Assembly: GCA_001889965.1 (NCBI GenBank)
Contig: MOEI01000032.1
Span: forward strand, 1 to 48,278
Reading direction: 5' to 3'
Source of the DNA: a bacterium CG10_46_32
GTDB taxonomy: Bacteria; Patescibacteriota; Patescibacteriia; UBA2169
DNA: 48,278 nucleotides
Under the pieces are notes generated by a model. That model saw only the letters and a list, made by a program, of their open reading frames with translations. It had not been told where the DNA came from and did not search any database. Below are positions 8,451-16,255 of the stretch, piece by piece; the first letter of the stretch is position 1, and every line of letters starts with the position of its first letter. The position numbers were made by a program, and so were the translations under genes.

Positions 8451-8513
8451 TTACGCCAACTTCCGGTCGGATGTGTGCGCTTGCGGCGGGGTTAGGGTAA
8501 TTGCGTATTTCAT
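8451..8513 (-). CDS. proline leader peptide (attenuator uORF)
   Basis: A 20-codon ORF, MKYAITLTPPQAHTSDRKLA, starting about 10 nt after the -10 box, with adjacent CCG codons at positions 9 and 10. The antiterminator strand CCGGAAGTTGG lies at codons 16-20. It is free if the ribosome stalls at Pro-Pro and covered if translation reaches the stop. The peptide has fewer control codons than the other leaders, so the Pro assignment rests partly on the downstream proB. Its start region is also complementary to bases just after its stop (TATGAAATAC with GTATTTCATA). Confidence 0.7.
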   Translation of the reverse strand: MKYAITLTPPQAHTSDRKLA

Positions 8514-8523
8514 AAGTATTGGC

Positions 8524-8553
8524 AGTATAGCAAAAAAAATACGGGTTTGGCAA
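8524..8553 (-). promoter_or_regulatory. promoter of the Pro leader-proB unit
   Basis: On the minus strand, TTGCCA (8548-8553), an 18-bp spacer and TATACT (8524-8529). Confidence 0.7.
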
Positions 8554-8559
8554 GCGGAT

Positions 8560-8599
8560 AAAAAAATGCCTGACCACGCGTACGATTGTGGCTAGGCAT
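8560..8599 (-). terminator. intrinsic terminator of the LMW phosphatase gene
   Basis: On the minus strand, ATGCCTAGCCAC...GTGGTCAGGCAT followed by TTTTTTATCC. Confidence 0.88.
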
Positions 8600-8636
8600 T
8601 TCAAACAAAGACACACAACCCCATGATCGGCGATGA

Positions 8637-9167
8637 TTATTCTGACGCCCACCGCATCAATACATCCAAGTGCTCTTGTAGAACTTGATGGATGCGCTCG
8701 TTGACATGGCGATACTGTTCCTCGGCGGCACCTGCCCCACAATCTTCAATACCCTCTGCCGTACCCTCCAATTCAAGAAACAGGTGCATCTTGTGCTGGT
8801 GGGAAGGAAACTGCATAACGAGACATGCTGGACCATACTCTGGTGCGTCAAACACCTTGCGGTCCATAACCAAGATGACTGCCGCACATTCCACATCATT
8901 ATGACTAATAGGCGTACATGCGTGTGCTGAGATGTCTATTCCAATGGTCTCCAGCGACGGCTTATTGCGCTCCCAGTCCTGGGGATAGTCCTGTAAATTA
9001 CGCTCCGCCAATGTCCTCATTCCGGCAGTCCCCCTAATACCCCGCGAGATAGCGACATACCGACCGCCAAAACCGCGCTCCTTGAGCAACTTATTGATAC
9101 ACGCTTCGGCAACTACTGACCGGTGTATATTGCCCTTGCATACCGCCATAATGATCTTGCGCTCCAC
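8637..9167 (-). CDS. low-molecular-weight protein-tyrosine phosphatase-like protein
   Basis: A 176-residue protein with the LMW-PTP/arsenate-reductase-type loop CKGNIHRS (C-X5-R-S) near the N-terminus, and a C-terminal IEDCG where the family has its general-acid aspartate. It would dephosphorylate a phosphotyrosine protein or a small phosphate ester; the substrate is unknown. The start is GTG at 9167 with AAGGAGGG 4 nt upstream and a TATAAT box just before it. An ATG six codons downstream is the alternative. It is monocistronic between two terminators. The active-site loop argues against arsenate reductase, but the exact subfamily is open. Confidence 0.8.
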   Translation of the reverse strand: MERKIIMAVCKGNIHRSVVAEACINKLLKERGFGGRYVAISRGIRGTAGMRTLAERNLQDYPQDWERNKPSLETIGIDISAHACTPISHNDVECAAVILVMDRKVFDAPEYGPACLVMQFPSHQHKMHLFLELEGTAEGIEDCGAGAAEEQYRHVNERIHQVLQEHLDVLMRWASE

Positions 9168-9250
9168 GGATCCCTCCTTAGATTATAATGAACAACTGTT
9201 GCGCTGACCACTGTAACTATTTTAATCAACTGCGTCTATTTCTGTCTATA

Positions 9251-9287
9251 AATAAAATTACCCCGTCCGACAAGTGCCGGACGGGGC
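9251..9287 (-). terminator. intrinsic terminator of ilvE
   Basis: On the minus strand, CCCCGTCC GGCACTTGTC GGACGGGG followed by TAATTTTATTT. Confidence 0.85.
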
Positions 9288-9316
9288 TCGTAAGATGTGT
9301 TCAGAAAAACACGTTC

Positions 9317-10252
9317 CTACGTGTACGTCAGCCAGTGTTGGAACTTGGTGTCCCTACCGTGAACGCATTCCTCGAACATCTGCATGAGCATAGCCGTGAT
9401 TCGGCCAACGGCTCCGCTGCCAACAACTTCCTGTCCGATGCCGGCAACAGGCGTAACCTCCGCCGCGGTACCGGTGATGAACAGCTCATCGGCCCACATC
9501 AGCTCGTCCAAAGACACTGTACGTGCGTGCGCGGGAATGCCTAGTTCGGAAGCAAGCTCCAGAACCGTTGCCCGTGTGATGCCTGGGAGTATGGACCCAG
9601 TCTGGGGCGTGTAGATGCCGCCGCTCTTCACCCCGAAGATGTTCGCTACCGGAGTTTCGGCGACATTCCCTTGTCCATCAAGCAAAAGCGCTCCGCCATA
9701 TCCCGGCTGTTTCGCCGACGTGGCCGCCATGTACGAATTGACGTAGTGTCCCGCCACCTTTGCCTCGTGGACGATGCTTACCGGGCTGGGCTTGGTAAAG
9801 CGCGAAACCTCGAGACGAACCGGGTCTTTCCCTTTGTGGACGGGCCATGGGAGCAGAAAAATGGCAACGCGCACCTTGAGGTCGTCCCGGATGAGGCTGA
9901 TGCCCTCACCAAAGAACGCGATCGCCCGAATGTATCCCGCAGCCAACCCATTCCTTGTGATCAACTCGCACGTGACCTGCTTGAGACCTTCCATGTCATA
10001 TGGAAGTACCATCCCAAGCACGTCGGCAGACGCGAAAAAGCGCCTGAAGTGATCGTCGAGACGGAACACCGCCGGCCCGCGCTCTGTCTCGTAGAACCTG
10101 ATCCCCTCGAAGACCGCCGTCCCGTAATGCAGGCTGTGGGTAGTGATGGGGATGTTCGCGTCACCGATTGGTAGATACTCACCATCCATCCAGACACACG
10201 GCGCCGCCGTAGGGAGTGTCGTGTGTGCATCATTCTGCCTGTCGACAGGCAT
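9317..10252 (-). CDS. ilvE: branched-chain amino-acid aminotransferase
   Basis: A 311-residue class IV PLP aminotransferase. It has the opening VWMDGEYLPIGDANIPI.THSLHYG.AVFEGIRFYET, the PLP lysine in HEAKVAGHYVNS, and GNVAETPVANIFGVKSGGIYTP. It would interconvert Ile, Leu and Val with their 2-oxo acids using glutamate/2-oxoglutarate. I chose the ATG at 10252, preceded by GAGGAGG at 5 nt, over the GTG two codons earlier. It lies 61 nt downstream of the TyrA-PheA-like fusion and is probably cotranscribed with it. A role in aromatic transamination is possible from this context, but the sequence cannot separate that from branched-chain use. Confidence 0.88.
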   Translation of the reverse strand: MPVDRQNDAHTTLPTAAPCVWMDGEYLPIGDANIPITTHSLHYGTAVFEGIRFYETERGPAVFRLDDHFRRFFASADVLGMVLPYDMEGLKQVTCELITRNGLAAGYIRAIAFFGEGISLIRDDLKVRVAIFLLPWPVHKGKDPVRLEVSRFTKPSPVSIVHEAKVAGHYVNSYMAATSAKQPGYGGALLLDGQGNVAETPVANIFGVKSGGIYTPQTGSILPGITRATVLELASELGIPAHARTVSLDELMWADELFITGTAAEVTPVAGIGQEVVGSGAVGRITAMLMQMFEECVHGRDTKFQHWLTYT

Positions 10253-10313
10253 ACTCACCTCCTCGTGTTGAACATCGGTTTGGAGATAATGACAGTTCCC
10301 AGTTCTGTGTATA

Positions 10314-11834
10314 TTACCGCTTATTGCCTATAACCAAGAAAGTTGTTGTATTGAAAGGATCGTGATGCATACCATACTCCAAAATGTTCATTTTGTAAAG
10401 CCCTGCCGCAACCTGCGAAGCGAGCGTAGCAGTGGTTCGCGGAAGTTCGCCGTCAGCGATCCTTTTGACGCATAGCGCAGTATCATCACTGTCTTCTCCA
10501 TACCGCAGCGCAATGCGCGGATATTTTTCTTCAAACGTACGTTTGCACTGGCTCACCGCCTGCGGATGCCCGAATACTTCCGTTATGTCCTCAATTGACG
10601 TAACAGACGGGTGCGCGATAAGGCACTGCAAAATCTCCATGCCATATACCGCCAGCACATCAAACGTCTGTTCGGCCATGGCATGCATGCTGGATACGTA
10701 TGCGCCAGAACCAGAATTTGCCATTGCAAAGACGCCACGGTCAACGTCCCCGCGCACCACGGCACCAATGACCTTGTCCGCCTCAACGAGGTAGTGTACA
10801 TCAAGCTTCTCAACCGGAACATCCAACTCTTCAGCGAGCCTCAAAACTGACTCATGTGTAAAACTACCCGCGATGCCATGAACGCCGACAGAAACAGTGC
10901 CTTTGTGTGTCGGAAAAACGATTTTCGCATCAGCACATTCCTGCAGTACTAATTTGGGCTTGATGGATTTGCTCTGGTGGAACGCAAATATTTTCTGAAC
11001 CGAATCAACAAACCAACGTTCAATCCACTGCCGCACCCGTTTTCGTTCCGCCTGTGGCAGCGACTCCACAAACTCCCGCTGCACAGTAAGCCGCTGTTCA
11101 ATGTCGGAGGCCTCAAGATGAGCAAGGCGGGATGACGCCGCGCGCGCGCTCGCGAGCAAATCAGCATGGGCCCCCATAATCAAGTCCTTCCGCAGCCAGT
11201 CAGCGGAACTGTTGATAGAATGAATATAGTAACCGAACAACACATTTGATGCGGGAACAGCCCATTCCATAAGCTTTGCCATACTAGGAGTTGCCCTACC
11301 TGCATCTTTGGAATATTGATCTATAAGCGTATCTAAAAATACGGTTGACATCTCCGGTAGGCTCAATGTGAGCCCAATCATAAAATCGTGCTCTTCCTCT
11401 GATTCGGCATGCAAGAAACTAATACCCTGCTCTTTAAGAAATGCCAAAAGACTCTGCACCCGCGGATGCGTGTCTGTTCCTGTACTGGTTTTGATGTGTG
11501 CCCATTTTTGCCCATTCAGAGGAACAAACGGACCGTGCAATTGATGGAGGGACAGGTGCGTGGCACCGGTTTTTTGAATAACTGCCGAGAGATTTCTCTT
11601 AATGGAACATATGTCAACAATCACCTGCTCAGGAGCGAATGTTTTGCTGTCCAGCAGCTGTGGAACGGCATCCCGAGGGACCGAAAGCCAGATATAATCC
11701 GCCTGCCATGCCCGATCCCACACATCCTGCGGATCTCCACGGTTAACTTCAACCACATCTCCATGGTGTTTTAACAAAGGGGAGAGTAAATTTTTACCCA
11801 TGTCGCCACGGGCACCAATAATGGCATGCGTCAT
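10314..11834 (-). CDS. prephenate dehydrogenase fused to a prephenate dehydratase-like domain
   Basis: A 506-residue two-domain protein. Residues 1-300 are TyrA-like: a Rossmann start THAIIGARGDMGKNLL, WLSVPRDAV, VDICSIK, and HQLHGPF where TyrA carries its catalytic histidine. From about 318 (KGTVSVGVHGIAGSFTHESV) to the end is a prephenate dehydratase fold with GHPQAVSQC and the C-terminal NTTTFLVI. In true dehydratases this last motif is N-x-T-R-F; here the arginine is Thr, so dehydratase activity is doubtful and the domain may bind prephenate or Phe as a regulator. There is no ACT domain. It should make 4-hydroxyphenylpyruvate for tyrosine. The ATG at 11834 has no Shine-Dalgarno site and lies close to a TATACT box. 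Confidence 0.85.
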   Translation of the reverse strand: MTHAIIGARGDMGKNLLSPLLKHHGDVVEVNRGDPQDVWDRAWQADYIWLSVPRDAVPQLLDSKTFAPEQVIVDICSIKRNLSAVIQKTGATHLSLHQLHGPFVPLNGQKWAHIKTSTGTDTHPRVQSLLAFLKEQGISFLHAESEEEHDFMIGLTLSLPEMSTVFLDTLIDQYSKDAGRATPSMAKLMEWAVPASNVLFGYYIHSINSSADWLRKDLIMGAHADLLASARAASSRLAHLEASDIEQRLTVQREFVESLPQAERKRVRQWIERWFVDSVQKIFAFHQSKSIKPKLVLQECADAKIVFPTHKGTVSVGVHGIAGSFTHESVLRLAEELDVPVEKLDVHYLVEADKVIGAVVRGDVDRGVFAMANSGSGAYVSSMHAMAEQTFDVLAVYGMEILQCLIAHPSVTSIEDITEVFGHPQAVSQCKRTFEEKYPRIALRYGEDSDDTALCVKRIADGELPRTTATLASQVAAGLYKMNILEYGMHHDPFNTTTFLVIGNKR

Positions 11835-11848
11835 AAACACTACAAAGT

Positions 11849-11877
11849 AGTATAGAAAAAAGAAGGGTCAGACGCAA
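11849..11877 (-). promoter_or_regulatory. promoter of the tyrA-pheA-like/ilvE unit
   Basis: On the minus strand, TTGCGT (11872-11877), a 17-bp spacer and TATACT. It overlaps the terminator of the upstream gene, and the predicted transcript start is within about 12 nt of the start codon. Confidence 0.6.
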
Positions 11878-11895
11878 ATCAATTGCGCCTGACCC
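11856..11895 (-). terminator. intrinsic terminator of the prephenate dehydratase-like gene
   Basis: On the minus strand, GGGTCAGGCGCAA..TTGCGTCTGACCC followed by TTCTTTTTT. Confidence 0.88.
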
Positions 11896-11913
11896 TCGTC
11901 GTCGCACCTACGG

Positions 11914-12648
11914 TCACACCAACGACCCCTCCTGTCGCCATGAGGACGCCACAGCCTTGAGGTTAGCGTAGGCATTGCGAACCACGTCGATGCTTGGGCC
12001 CGCAGTACCGTAGAAGAACACCATGGGCGGGCTACCAAACGAGTGTAACTTCGTCAGACCACGGGACTTACGAGCAGATTCCGTGGTGATACACAGCTCC
12101 ACGATTCCCTGCGCACACTGGTCAGCGGCCTGGGCGTTGCTGTTCACCAGCACCACCTTGCACTCTAGGCTCCTCACCAACGGCGCTGGAGAAGGATGGG
12201 ATGCGACCCGCCAAGCACTCGGCACGGACCCGTTCATGGATGTCGCACGCGACGGCAACGCCGCAAGCTGCATCTCGTCCAGGAACATAATCTCCGTAGC
12301 GAAAAACGGGAGCGTGGCCGGATTCTGGAAGAAAAGCTTGTTGAGCGCGAAGTACACTGCGCACGTTCCAAACAGACCAATAACACCCGCCTCGTCTACG
12401 GCCTGAGCCTGCTCCAGGCTCGTCTCCGGTGTCTCGCACAGACTGATCTCAGTCTTGCCCGAAACGCCCATTCGTTCAGCCCACCGGGCCGCTGCTTGAG
12501 AGATGTTGGTCCCCTCGGGTCCGAGCGCGTAACACTGAATACGCATAATGTCCGGAGACCTCATAGTGGCTCCCATCTCTTCGTCTGATTCGGGCAGCCC
12601 GACGACCCGCGGAAACGCTTCCAGTACATCCAACGAAACTGCCTGCAT
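11914..12648 (-). CDS. prephenate dehydratase-family protein without the TRF motif
   Basis: A 244-residue protein. After about 36 residues it shows YALGPEGTNISQAAARWAE, the usual start of prephenate dehydratases, then GVIGLFGTCAVYFALNKLFF and a C-terminal region where the catalytic T-R-F is replaced by GSPPMVFFYG. There is no ACT domain. The fold is PDT-like (type 2 periplasmic-binding fold), but the catalytic Thr/Arg are missing. It could be a related prephenate-acting enzyme (BacA-type decarboxylase is one known precedent) or a binding protein. AGGAGG precedes the ATG at 12648. The leader upstream encodes YYLYFF with an attenuator, which ties it to Phe/Tyr supply. Confidence 0.72.
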   Translation of the reverse strand: MQAVSLDVLEAFPRVVGLPESDEEMGATMRSPDIMRIQCYALGPEGTNISQAAARWAERMGVSGKTEISLCETPETSLEQAQAVDEAGVIGLFGTCAVYFALNKLFFQNPATLPFFATEIMFLDEMQLAALPSRATSMNGSVPSAWRVASHPSPAPLVRSLECKVVLVNSNAQAADQCAQGIVELCITTESARKSRGLTKLHSFGSPPMVFFYGTAGPSIDVVRNAYANLKAVASSWRQEGSLV

Positions 12649-12720
12649 GGCAACAACCTCCTGTTAATAGTATGAACAGCGAACAAAGAGCGGCTAGATA
12701 AAAAAAGAACGCGTATATAC

Positions 12721-12750
12721 AAACAAAATAGCTGATCCTGAGATCAGCTA
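12721..12750 (-). terminator. Phe/Tyr attenuator terminator
   Basis: On the minus strand, TAGCTGATC TCAG GATCAGCTA followed by TTTTGTTT. It can be disrupted by pairing of GATCTC/GATCAG with CTGATC/GAGATC at 12781-12793. Confidence 0.85.
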
Positions 12751-12789
12751 CGTGGAATATGGGAACAACACACAGCAACCGATCTCTGA

Positions 12790-12843
12790 TCAGACTACAA
12801 AAAAGTAGAGATAATAAGCTGTTCGGTGCGCAATTGCTTCCAT
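12790..12843 (-). CDS. Phe/Tyr leader peptide (attenuator uORF)
   Basis: A 17-codon ORF, MEAIAHRTAYYLYFFVV. Five of six consecutive codons are Tyr or Phe (Y Y L Y F F). Its ATG is 8 nt after the -10 box, so the mRNA would be practically leaderless. ATCTCT within the Tyr codons pairs with AGAGAT just after the stop (1:2), competing with antiterminator pairing (2:3) to the terminator arms at 12721-12750. The geometry is that of classical pheA-type attenuation. Confidence 0.87.
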   Translation of the reverse strand: MEAIAHRTAYYLYFFVV

Positions 12844-12851
12844 ATGTCAAT

Positions 12852-12880
12852 ATAATAACCCCTTCCCAAAACCATGTCAA
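12852..12880 (-). promoter_or_regulatory. promoter of the Phe/Tyr leader unit
   Basis: On the minus strand, TTGACA (12875-12880), a 17-bp spacer and TATTAT. It overlaps the end of the HD-domain gene. Confidence 0.78.
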
Positions 12881-13596
12881 GCGCGTACATCGAGGTGTGA
12901 TAAATCTAACTGCAAGGCAAGATGCCTTTGTTGATCCATGTTGAGAAATGGCATCAACTGTTTAGCAATAACTTCAGTAATAAGCCCTTGCCCGGCCATG
13001 CGCGCCGTTTTCTGAATAATAATTCGCGCTTGAAAATCATCTATAGTAGCCGAAACCATCGTAAGTAAATGTTTAGCTGTACTGCTGTGTAACTGGCGCT
13101 CCCTCCAAATAATATGGTTCCTGACGGTTTTTACATCCTCATCGTTGACTAATTCAGGTGCAATCACGCCAGTATGCACCAACTTCCAAGTGTGCCGAAC
13201 AAGACCGAGAATGCCGGATTTTTCCAATACGTCCGCATCGTGAACAATTTCCGCCTCATGAGTGCGGGGAGGAACCACACCTTCGTGCGACGCAATGCAC
13301 TCGGCTATAGCCTCCCTCTCGTTTGGTGTAATCTCAAATTGGTGCAACACATGCTGTGCATGCTTTTTACTGACGTCGTAATTATAATCATCTCCTGTTG
13401 GTAATGACAAGTCATGCAGCCAGGCTCCGGCTGTCACCACTCCGAGATCAGCACCTTCAGCCTCAGCAAGATATTGTGCAATACGAACCACCCGTTCAAG
13501 ATGTCGGTTGCCTTTTGACGCACCTTGGAATGCGTTGTCCCAGTCAGCGCTCAAAGCGCAAACTTTTATTTCTTTAAGAGTGTGATTGTCAATCAT
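12877..13596 (-). CDS. HD-domain phosphohydrolase
   Basis: A 239-residue protein from the ATG at 13596 (MIDNHTLKEIK). It shows HLERVVRIAQYLAEAEG, then the HD pair in AGAWLHDLSLP, CIASHEG and EIVHDADVLEKSG, which supply the metal-binding H...HD...H...D set. Such proteins hydrolyse nucleotides or phosphate esters; the substrate is not apparent. A TTGATA-17-TATGCT promoter lies 18 nt upstream, and there is no Shine-Dalgarno site. A nine-codon upstream extension in frame is less likely because it would overlap the -10 box. It shares the strand with the PEP-synthase-like gene but is separated from it by a strong terminator. Confidence 0.8.
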   Translation of the reverse strand: MIDNHTLKEIKVCALSADWDNAFQGASKGNRHLERVVRIAQYLAEAEGADLGVVTAGAWLHDLSLPTGDDYNYDVSKKHAQHVLHQFEITPNEREAIAECIASHEGVVPPRTHEAEIVHDADVLEKSGILGLVRHTWKLVHTGVIAPELVNDEDVKTVRNHIIWRERQLHSSTAKHLLTMVSATIDDFQARIIIQKTARMAGQGLITEVIAKQLMPFLNMDQQRHLALQLDLSHLDVRA

Positions 13597-13613
13597 ATAT
13601 GCAATATGCACCG

Positions 13614-13642
13614 AGCATACCAAAATGCGCGCGGAATATCAA
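13614..13642 (-). promoter_or_regulatory. promoter of the HD-domain gene
   Basis: On the minus strand, TTGATA (13637-13642), a 17-bp spacer and TATGCT (13614-13619). Confidence 0.65.
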
Positions 13643-13649
13643 ATTTTTT

Positions 13650-13690
13650 AAAAAAACTGGTTGTAGCATCAGCACGATGCCACAACCAGT
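13650..13690 (-). terminator. intrinsic terminator of the PEP-synthase-like gene
   Basis: On the minus strand, ACTGGTTGT...ACAACCAGT followed by TTTTTTTAAAAAATTT. Confidence 0.9.
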
Positions 13691-13700
13691 ACTCTCCTGA

Positions 13701-16058
13701 CTACACGCGTTTGACACAACGTATGCCGAAATAAGAACAAATGTTGGAGAAATGAGACGAGGGAGACGGAACCTTCTCAAACTGCACCTCAGTAATCCTC
13801 CTTCCAAAACGAGCACACAGTTCAAGTATTGCTTCCTGGAACTGCACCAACTTTATCTCGCTACCAAGTACTACGCTTAGTATCTGCGTATCAGAGGAAC
13901 TAAGCAGTTGGACCAGAATATCAACATCTTCTTCTGTGTTGACTACAACTGGCAACACGCCCACTACGCTATTTGCATTACCCTTTTCAGCAGAACAAGG
14001 GAGAAGCTCCATCTGCAAGAGTGTAATATACGTATTCTGCACCCACTCTACTTGCACTCCCTCAAACACCTCGGATAATTGTTCTAGCACGGAAATCACT
14101 TCAACAACTTCTTGCCGAGCATGGCGAGTGTCTTCTAAACGGCCCGCCCACTCATGCAGCACTTCTTTTCCAGATGTGACATCCTCTGCAGATACCCCTA
14201 CTGAAACCGCATACCTACCCTCAACGCGGCCATTGATGTACGATCCACCTCCTCCTTGGTGGTCAAAATACGGTTGCAGCAACATTGAAAATAAAGGTAA
14301 GTCCCCTGCCCCGATAACGGATCGAAACGTGACCGCGCGTCTACTGTAATACGAGGCAATGCAGGTGATAGCCGCGCCAACACACGCATCGCGCCGTACG
14401 CGCAATTCCGTACCGTACACACCCCGCGCCTCCCCTTCTTCTTGAGCGGACGAACGAACCGCCCATTGTTGCGCATTGGGATACCTACGCAACCCACGCT
14501 CAACTATTTGCCTAAACCATTCAGGAACCAGACACTCTGTAATGGCATTCCGTACGTCCACAGAGAAGAGAATTTTCCGCCCCAAATTCTCTTCCTGATC
14601 CAATTGTTGGACATAGTTCCAAAGACGCTCATCTGACTTGAGCAACCGCTCAACAGCCCCACTTGCAATCGGAATGCCACCCGCAACATCCCTTGCCCCG
14701 ATGACATGTGTGGCAATCGACAACCCGAATGTTTTTCCACCAACAAGACTGAATGGATACAGGCTCTGAGTGGGGCAAGCGAGGTCGTCACTTGATTCGA
14801 AGCCTGTAACAGAACGGGTCACCGCATCCTGCCAACAGTCGTCGAGTCCACCAAAATATGCATCCCGTATCCGACGCTCCTCAAGAATCAACTGCAAAAG
14901 AAGTCGCCCTTTGGCAGACTGGGCATCAAGATGTTGAAGCTGAGGAGCAATGACACTCATGAATACTTCGGTAAACTCAGGTCTCCAGACGCCTGGATTA
15001 TCATAGAGCGTCTGGAATAATTGAGATGCTGTGTCGCACACCGAAGAGTACGTCCACTGCTGTCCTGCGAAGTTCTCATCCCCTTCTATGAGCGGAAGCC
15101 AGTTCATGAATCGAATGAGAGCATTCGTCTCCGCAAGCACAGAAACAACATTGCCATGACAAGTTTCGGCCTTGGCAAGCACTGTGCTCAATTGAATCAA
15201 TTCATGACGCGAAACAACTTCGTCGCGCTTCTTGCCGCCTCCACGCATTGGAATCCACTCAAGCGCGTTGGCAGCAAACAATACATGGTGCGGCGGCGCA
15301 CCAGTAAGACGGGCAAGGTTGATTAGAATCTTTTTCCGTACGGGGTCAGAAGAAAAAATATCACGCGTCTGCCCCTTGAGCGCACTCCACGAGAGCCCGT
15401 TCCAGTTGAGTTCTTCCGCAAACACGAAGTCGCGAAATACTGCAGGAAGCAGCAACGCTGCCGCATCCAGCCGACCCGCCAGACCCGCTGCATCCTCCTG
15501 GAATTCAGTCCCACATAACCACACAGGATTATCGACAAGAACTTCCAGATGATAGAAGGGGTTCATCAGCCCAAACGCAAGGTAAAGTCGATTTACCAGT
15601 TGCGTAATGCGTTGTGGTAGATCATCAGAAAGCGACTCAGCGGCATAACGCCTTGCCAACTGCTGATCCGTAATCCATGAGTACAGTCGCGCACGCTCCA
15701 AGCTTCGGGCCAATCGTTCTGGTTTGCAAACGCAACGATCCTGCCATCTCCGCATAATTCCCCGCGCTTCTTGCACACGGGAAACGATGTTTTGATCGCC
15801 GTCTTTTTCCATTGCAGTTAATGCAGCATCAAAGCCAATGCTAGGTGAGCGGCGAATAACTTCGGGCCACAGTCCGACAAGCAGATCTATGCGGCTGGCA
15901 TCAAGAAACGGAATGACAGGCACCGCCCAAACCTTAAAGATCCCCTGCGGCTCTCCATCTTCACGTTCAATCACAAATTCGTCACTCTTGTTCGTATGGT
16001 ATGCATATGTCCGACCTACCATACCACGCAACGCCGTTGCCTCTTCGATCGTCCACAT
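13701..16058 (-). CDS. protein with a PEP-synthase/PPDK-type ATP-binding domain and a long unknown N-terminus
   Basis: A 785-residue protein. The first 430 residues match nothing I recognise. From about 445, FSLVGGKTFGLSIATHV, WAVRSSAQEEGEARGVYGTEL and FSMLLQPYFDHQGGGGSYING follow the order of the PEP/pyruvate-binding (PPDK N) domain, including the RSSA-x-E-E motif. The swivelling phosphohistidine domain and the PEP-binding barrel of PEP synthase are absent, so it cannot be an orthodox PEP synthase; it may phosphorylate another substrate or work with a partner. The ATG at 16058 is preceded by GGGAGG. Upstream are an aromatic-codon leader ORF and attenuator, plus a second promoter directly before the gene, pointing to aromatic amino-acid metabolism. 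Confidence 0.7.
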   Translation of the reverse strand: MWTIEEATALRGMVGRTYAYHTNKSDEFVIEREDGEPQGIFKVWAVPVIPFLDASRIDLLVGLWPEVIRRSPSIGFDAALTAMEKDGDQNIVSRVQEARGIMRRWQDRCVCKPERLARSLERARLYSWITDQQLARRYAAESLSDDLPQRITQLVNRLYLAFGLMNPFYHLEVLVDNPVWLCGTEFQEDAAGLAGRLDAAALLLPAVFRDFVFAEELNWNGLSWSALKGQTRDIFSSDPVRKKILINLARLTGAPPHHVLFAANALEWIPMRGGGKKRDEVVSRHELIQLSTVLAKAETCHGNVVSVLAETNALIRFMNWLPLIEGDENFAGQQWTYSSVCDTASQLFQTLYDNPGVWRPEFTEVFMSVIAPQLQHLDAQSAKGRLLLQLILEERRIRDAYFGGLDDCWQDAVTRSVTGFESSDDLACPTQSLYPFSLVGGKTFGLSIATHVIGARDVAGGIPIASGAVERLLKSDERLWNYVQQLDQEENLGRKILFSVDVRNAITECLVPEWFRQIVERGLRRYPNAQQWAVRSSAQEEGEARGVYGTELRVRRDACVGAAITCIASYYSRRAVTFRSVIGAGDLPLFSMLLQPYFDHQGGGGSYINGRVEGRYAVSVGVSAEDVTSGKEVLHEWAGRLEDTRHARQEVVEVISVLEQLSEVFEGVQVEWVQNTYITLLQMELLPCSAEKGNANSVVGVLPVVVNTEEDVDILVQLLSSSDTQILSVVLGSEIKLVQFQEAILELCARFGRRITEVQFEKVPSPSSHFSNICSYFGIRCVKRV

Positions 16059-16074
16059 GTCCTCTCCTCCCAAA

Positions 16075-16104
16075 GTTATAAGAATGCGAAAGCTATATTG
16101 TCAA
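16075..16104 (-). promoter_or_regulatory. second promoter, downstream of the attenuator
   Basis: On the minus strand, TTGACA (16099-16104), an 18-bp spacer and TATAAC, starting 7 nt after the attenuator terminator. It could give basal expression that bypasses the attenuator. Confidence 0.6.
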
Positions 16105-16110
16105 AGATCT

Positions 16111-16138
16111 AAAAACTGACCCGTATGAGGTCAGTTTT
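16111..16138 (-). terminator. aromatic attenuator terminator of the PEP-synthase-like gene
   Basis: On the minus strand, AAAACTGACC TCATAC GGGTCAGTTTTT. The 5' arm AAAACTGACCTC (16127-16138) pairs over 12 bp (one G-U) with GAGGTTAGTTTT at 16168-16179, the last codons of the leader ORF. The hairpin is also U-rich when read on the plus strand. Confidence 0.85.
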
Positions 16139-16164
16139 ATATGTGTGCTATGATTGCAGCAATC

Positions 16165-16245
16165 TCAAAAACTAACCTCTGTACACTTCGTACCGTAGGT
16201 ATATCCGCCAAAAATAAAAATTTCCTGTTCGCCACATTGCATCAT
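16165..16245 (-). CDS. Phe/Tyr-containing leader peptide (attenuator uORF)
   Basis: A 26-codon ORF with the segment EIFIFGGYTYG: Phe at codons 10 and 12 and Tyr at 15 and 17, plus a final Phe. Its ATG is 10 nt after the -10 box. The antiterminator strand (codons 23-26) is covered when translation reaches the stop and free when the ribosome stalls at the Phe/Tyr codons. The control codons are less dense than in the YYLYFF leader, so the amino acid sensed is somewhat less certain. Confidence 0.75.
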   Translation of the reverse strand: MMQCGEQEIFIFGGYTYGTKCTEVSF

Positions 16246-16255
16246 AGTTACTATT

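Noticed and set aside
9457-9480. GCGGTACC-type match to a T-box motif inside ilvE
   Set aside because: It is in coding sequence of ilvE and lacks the flanking antiterminator and stem I.
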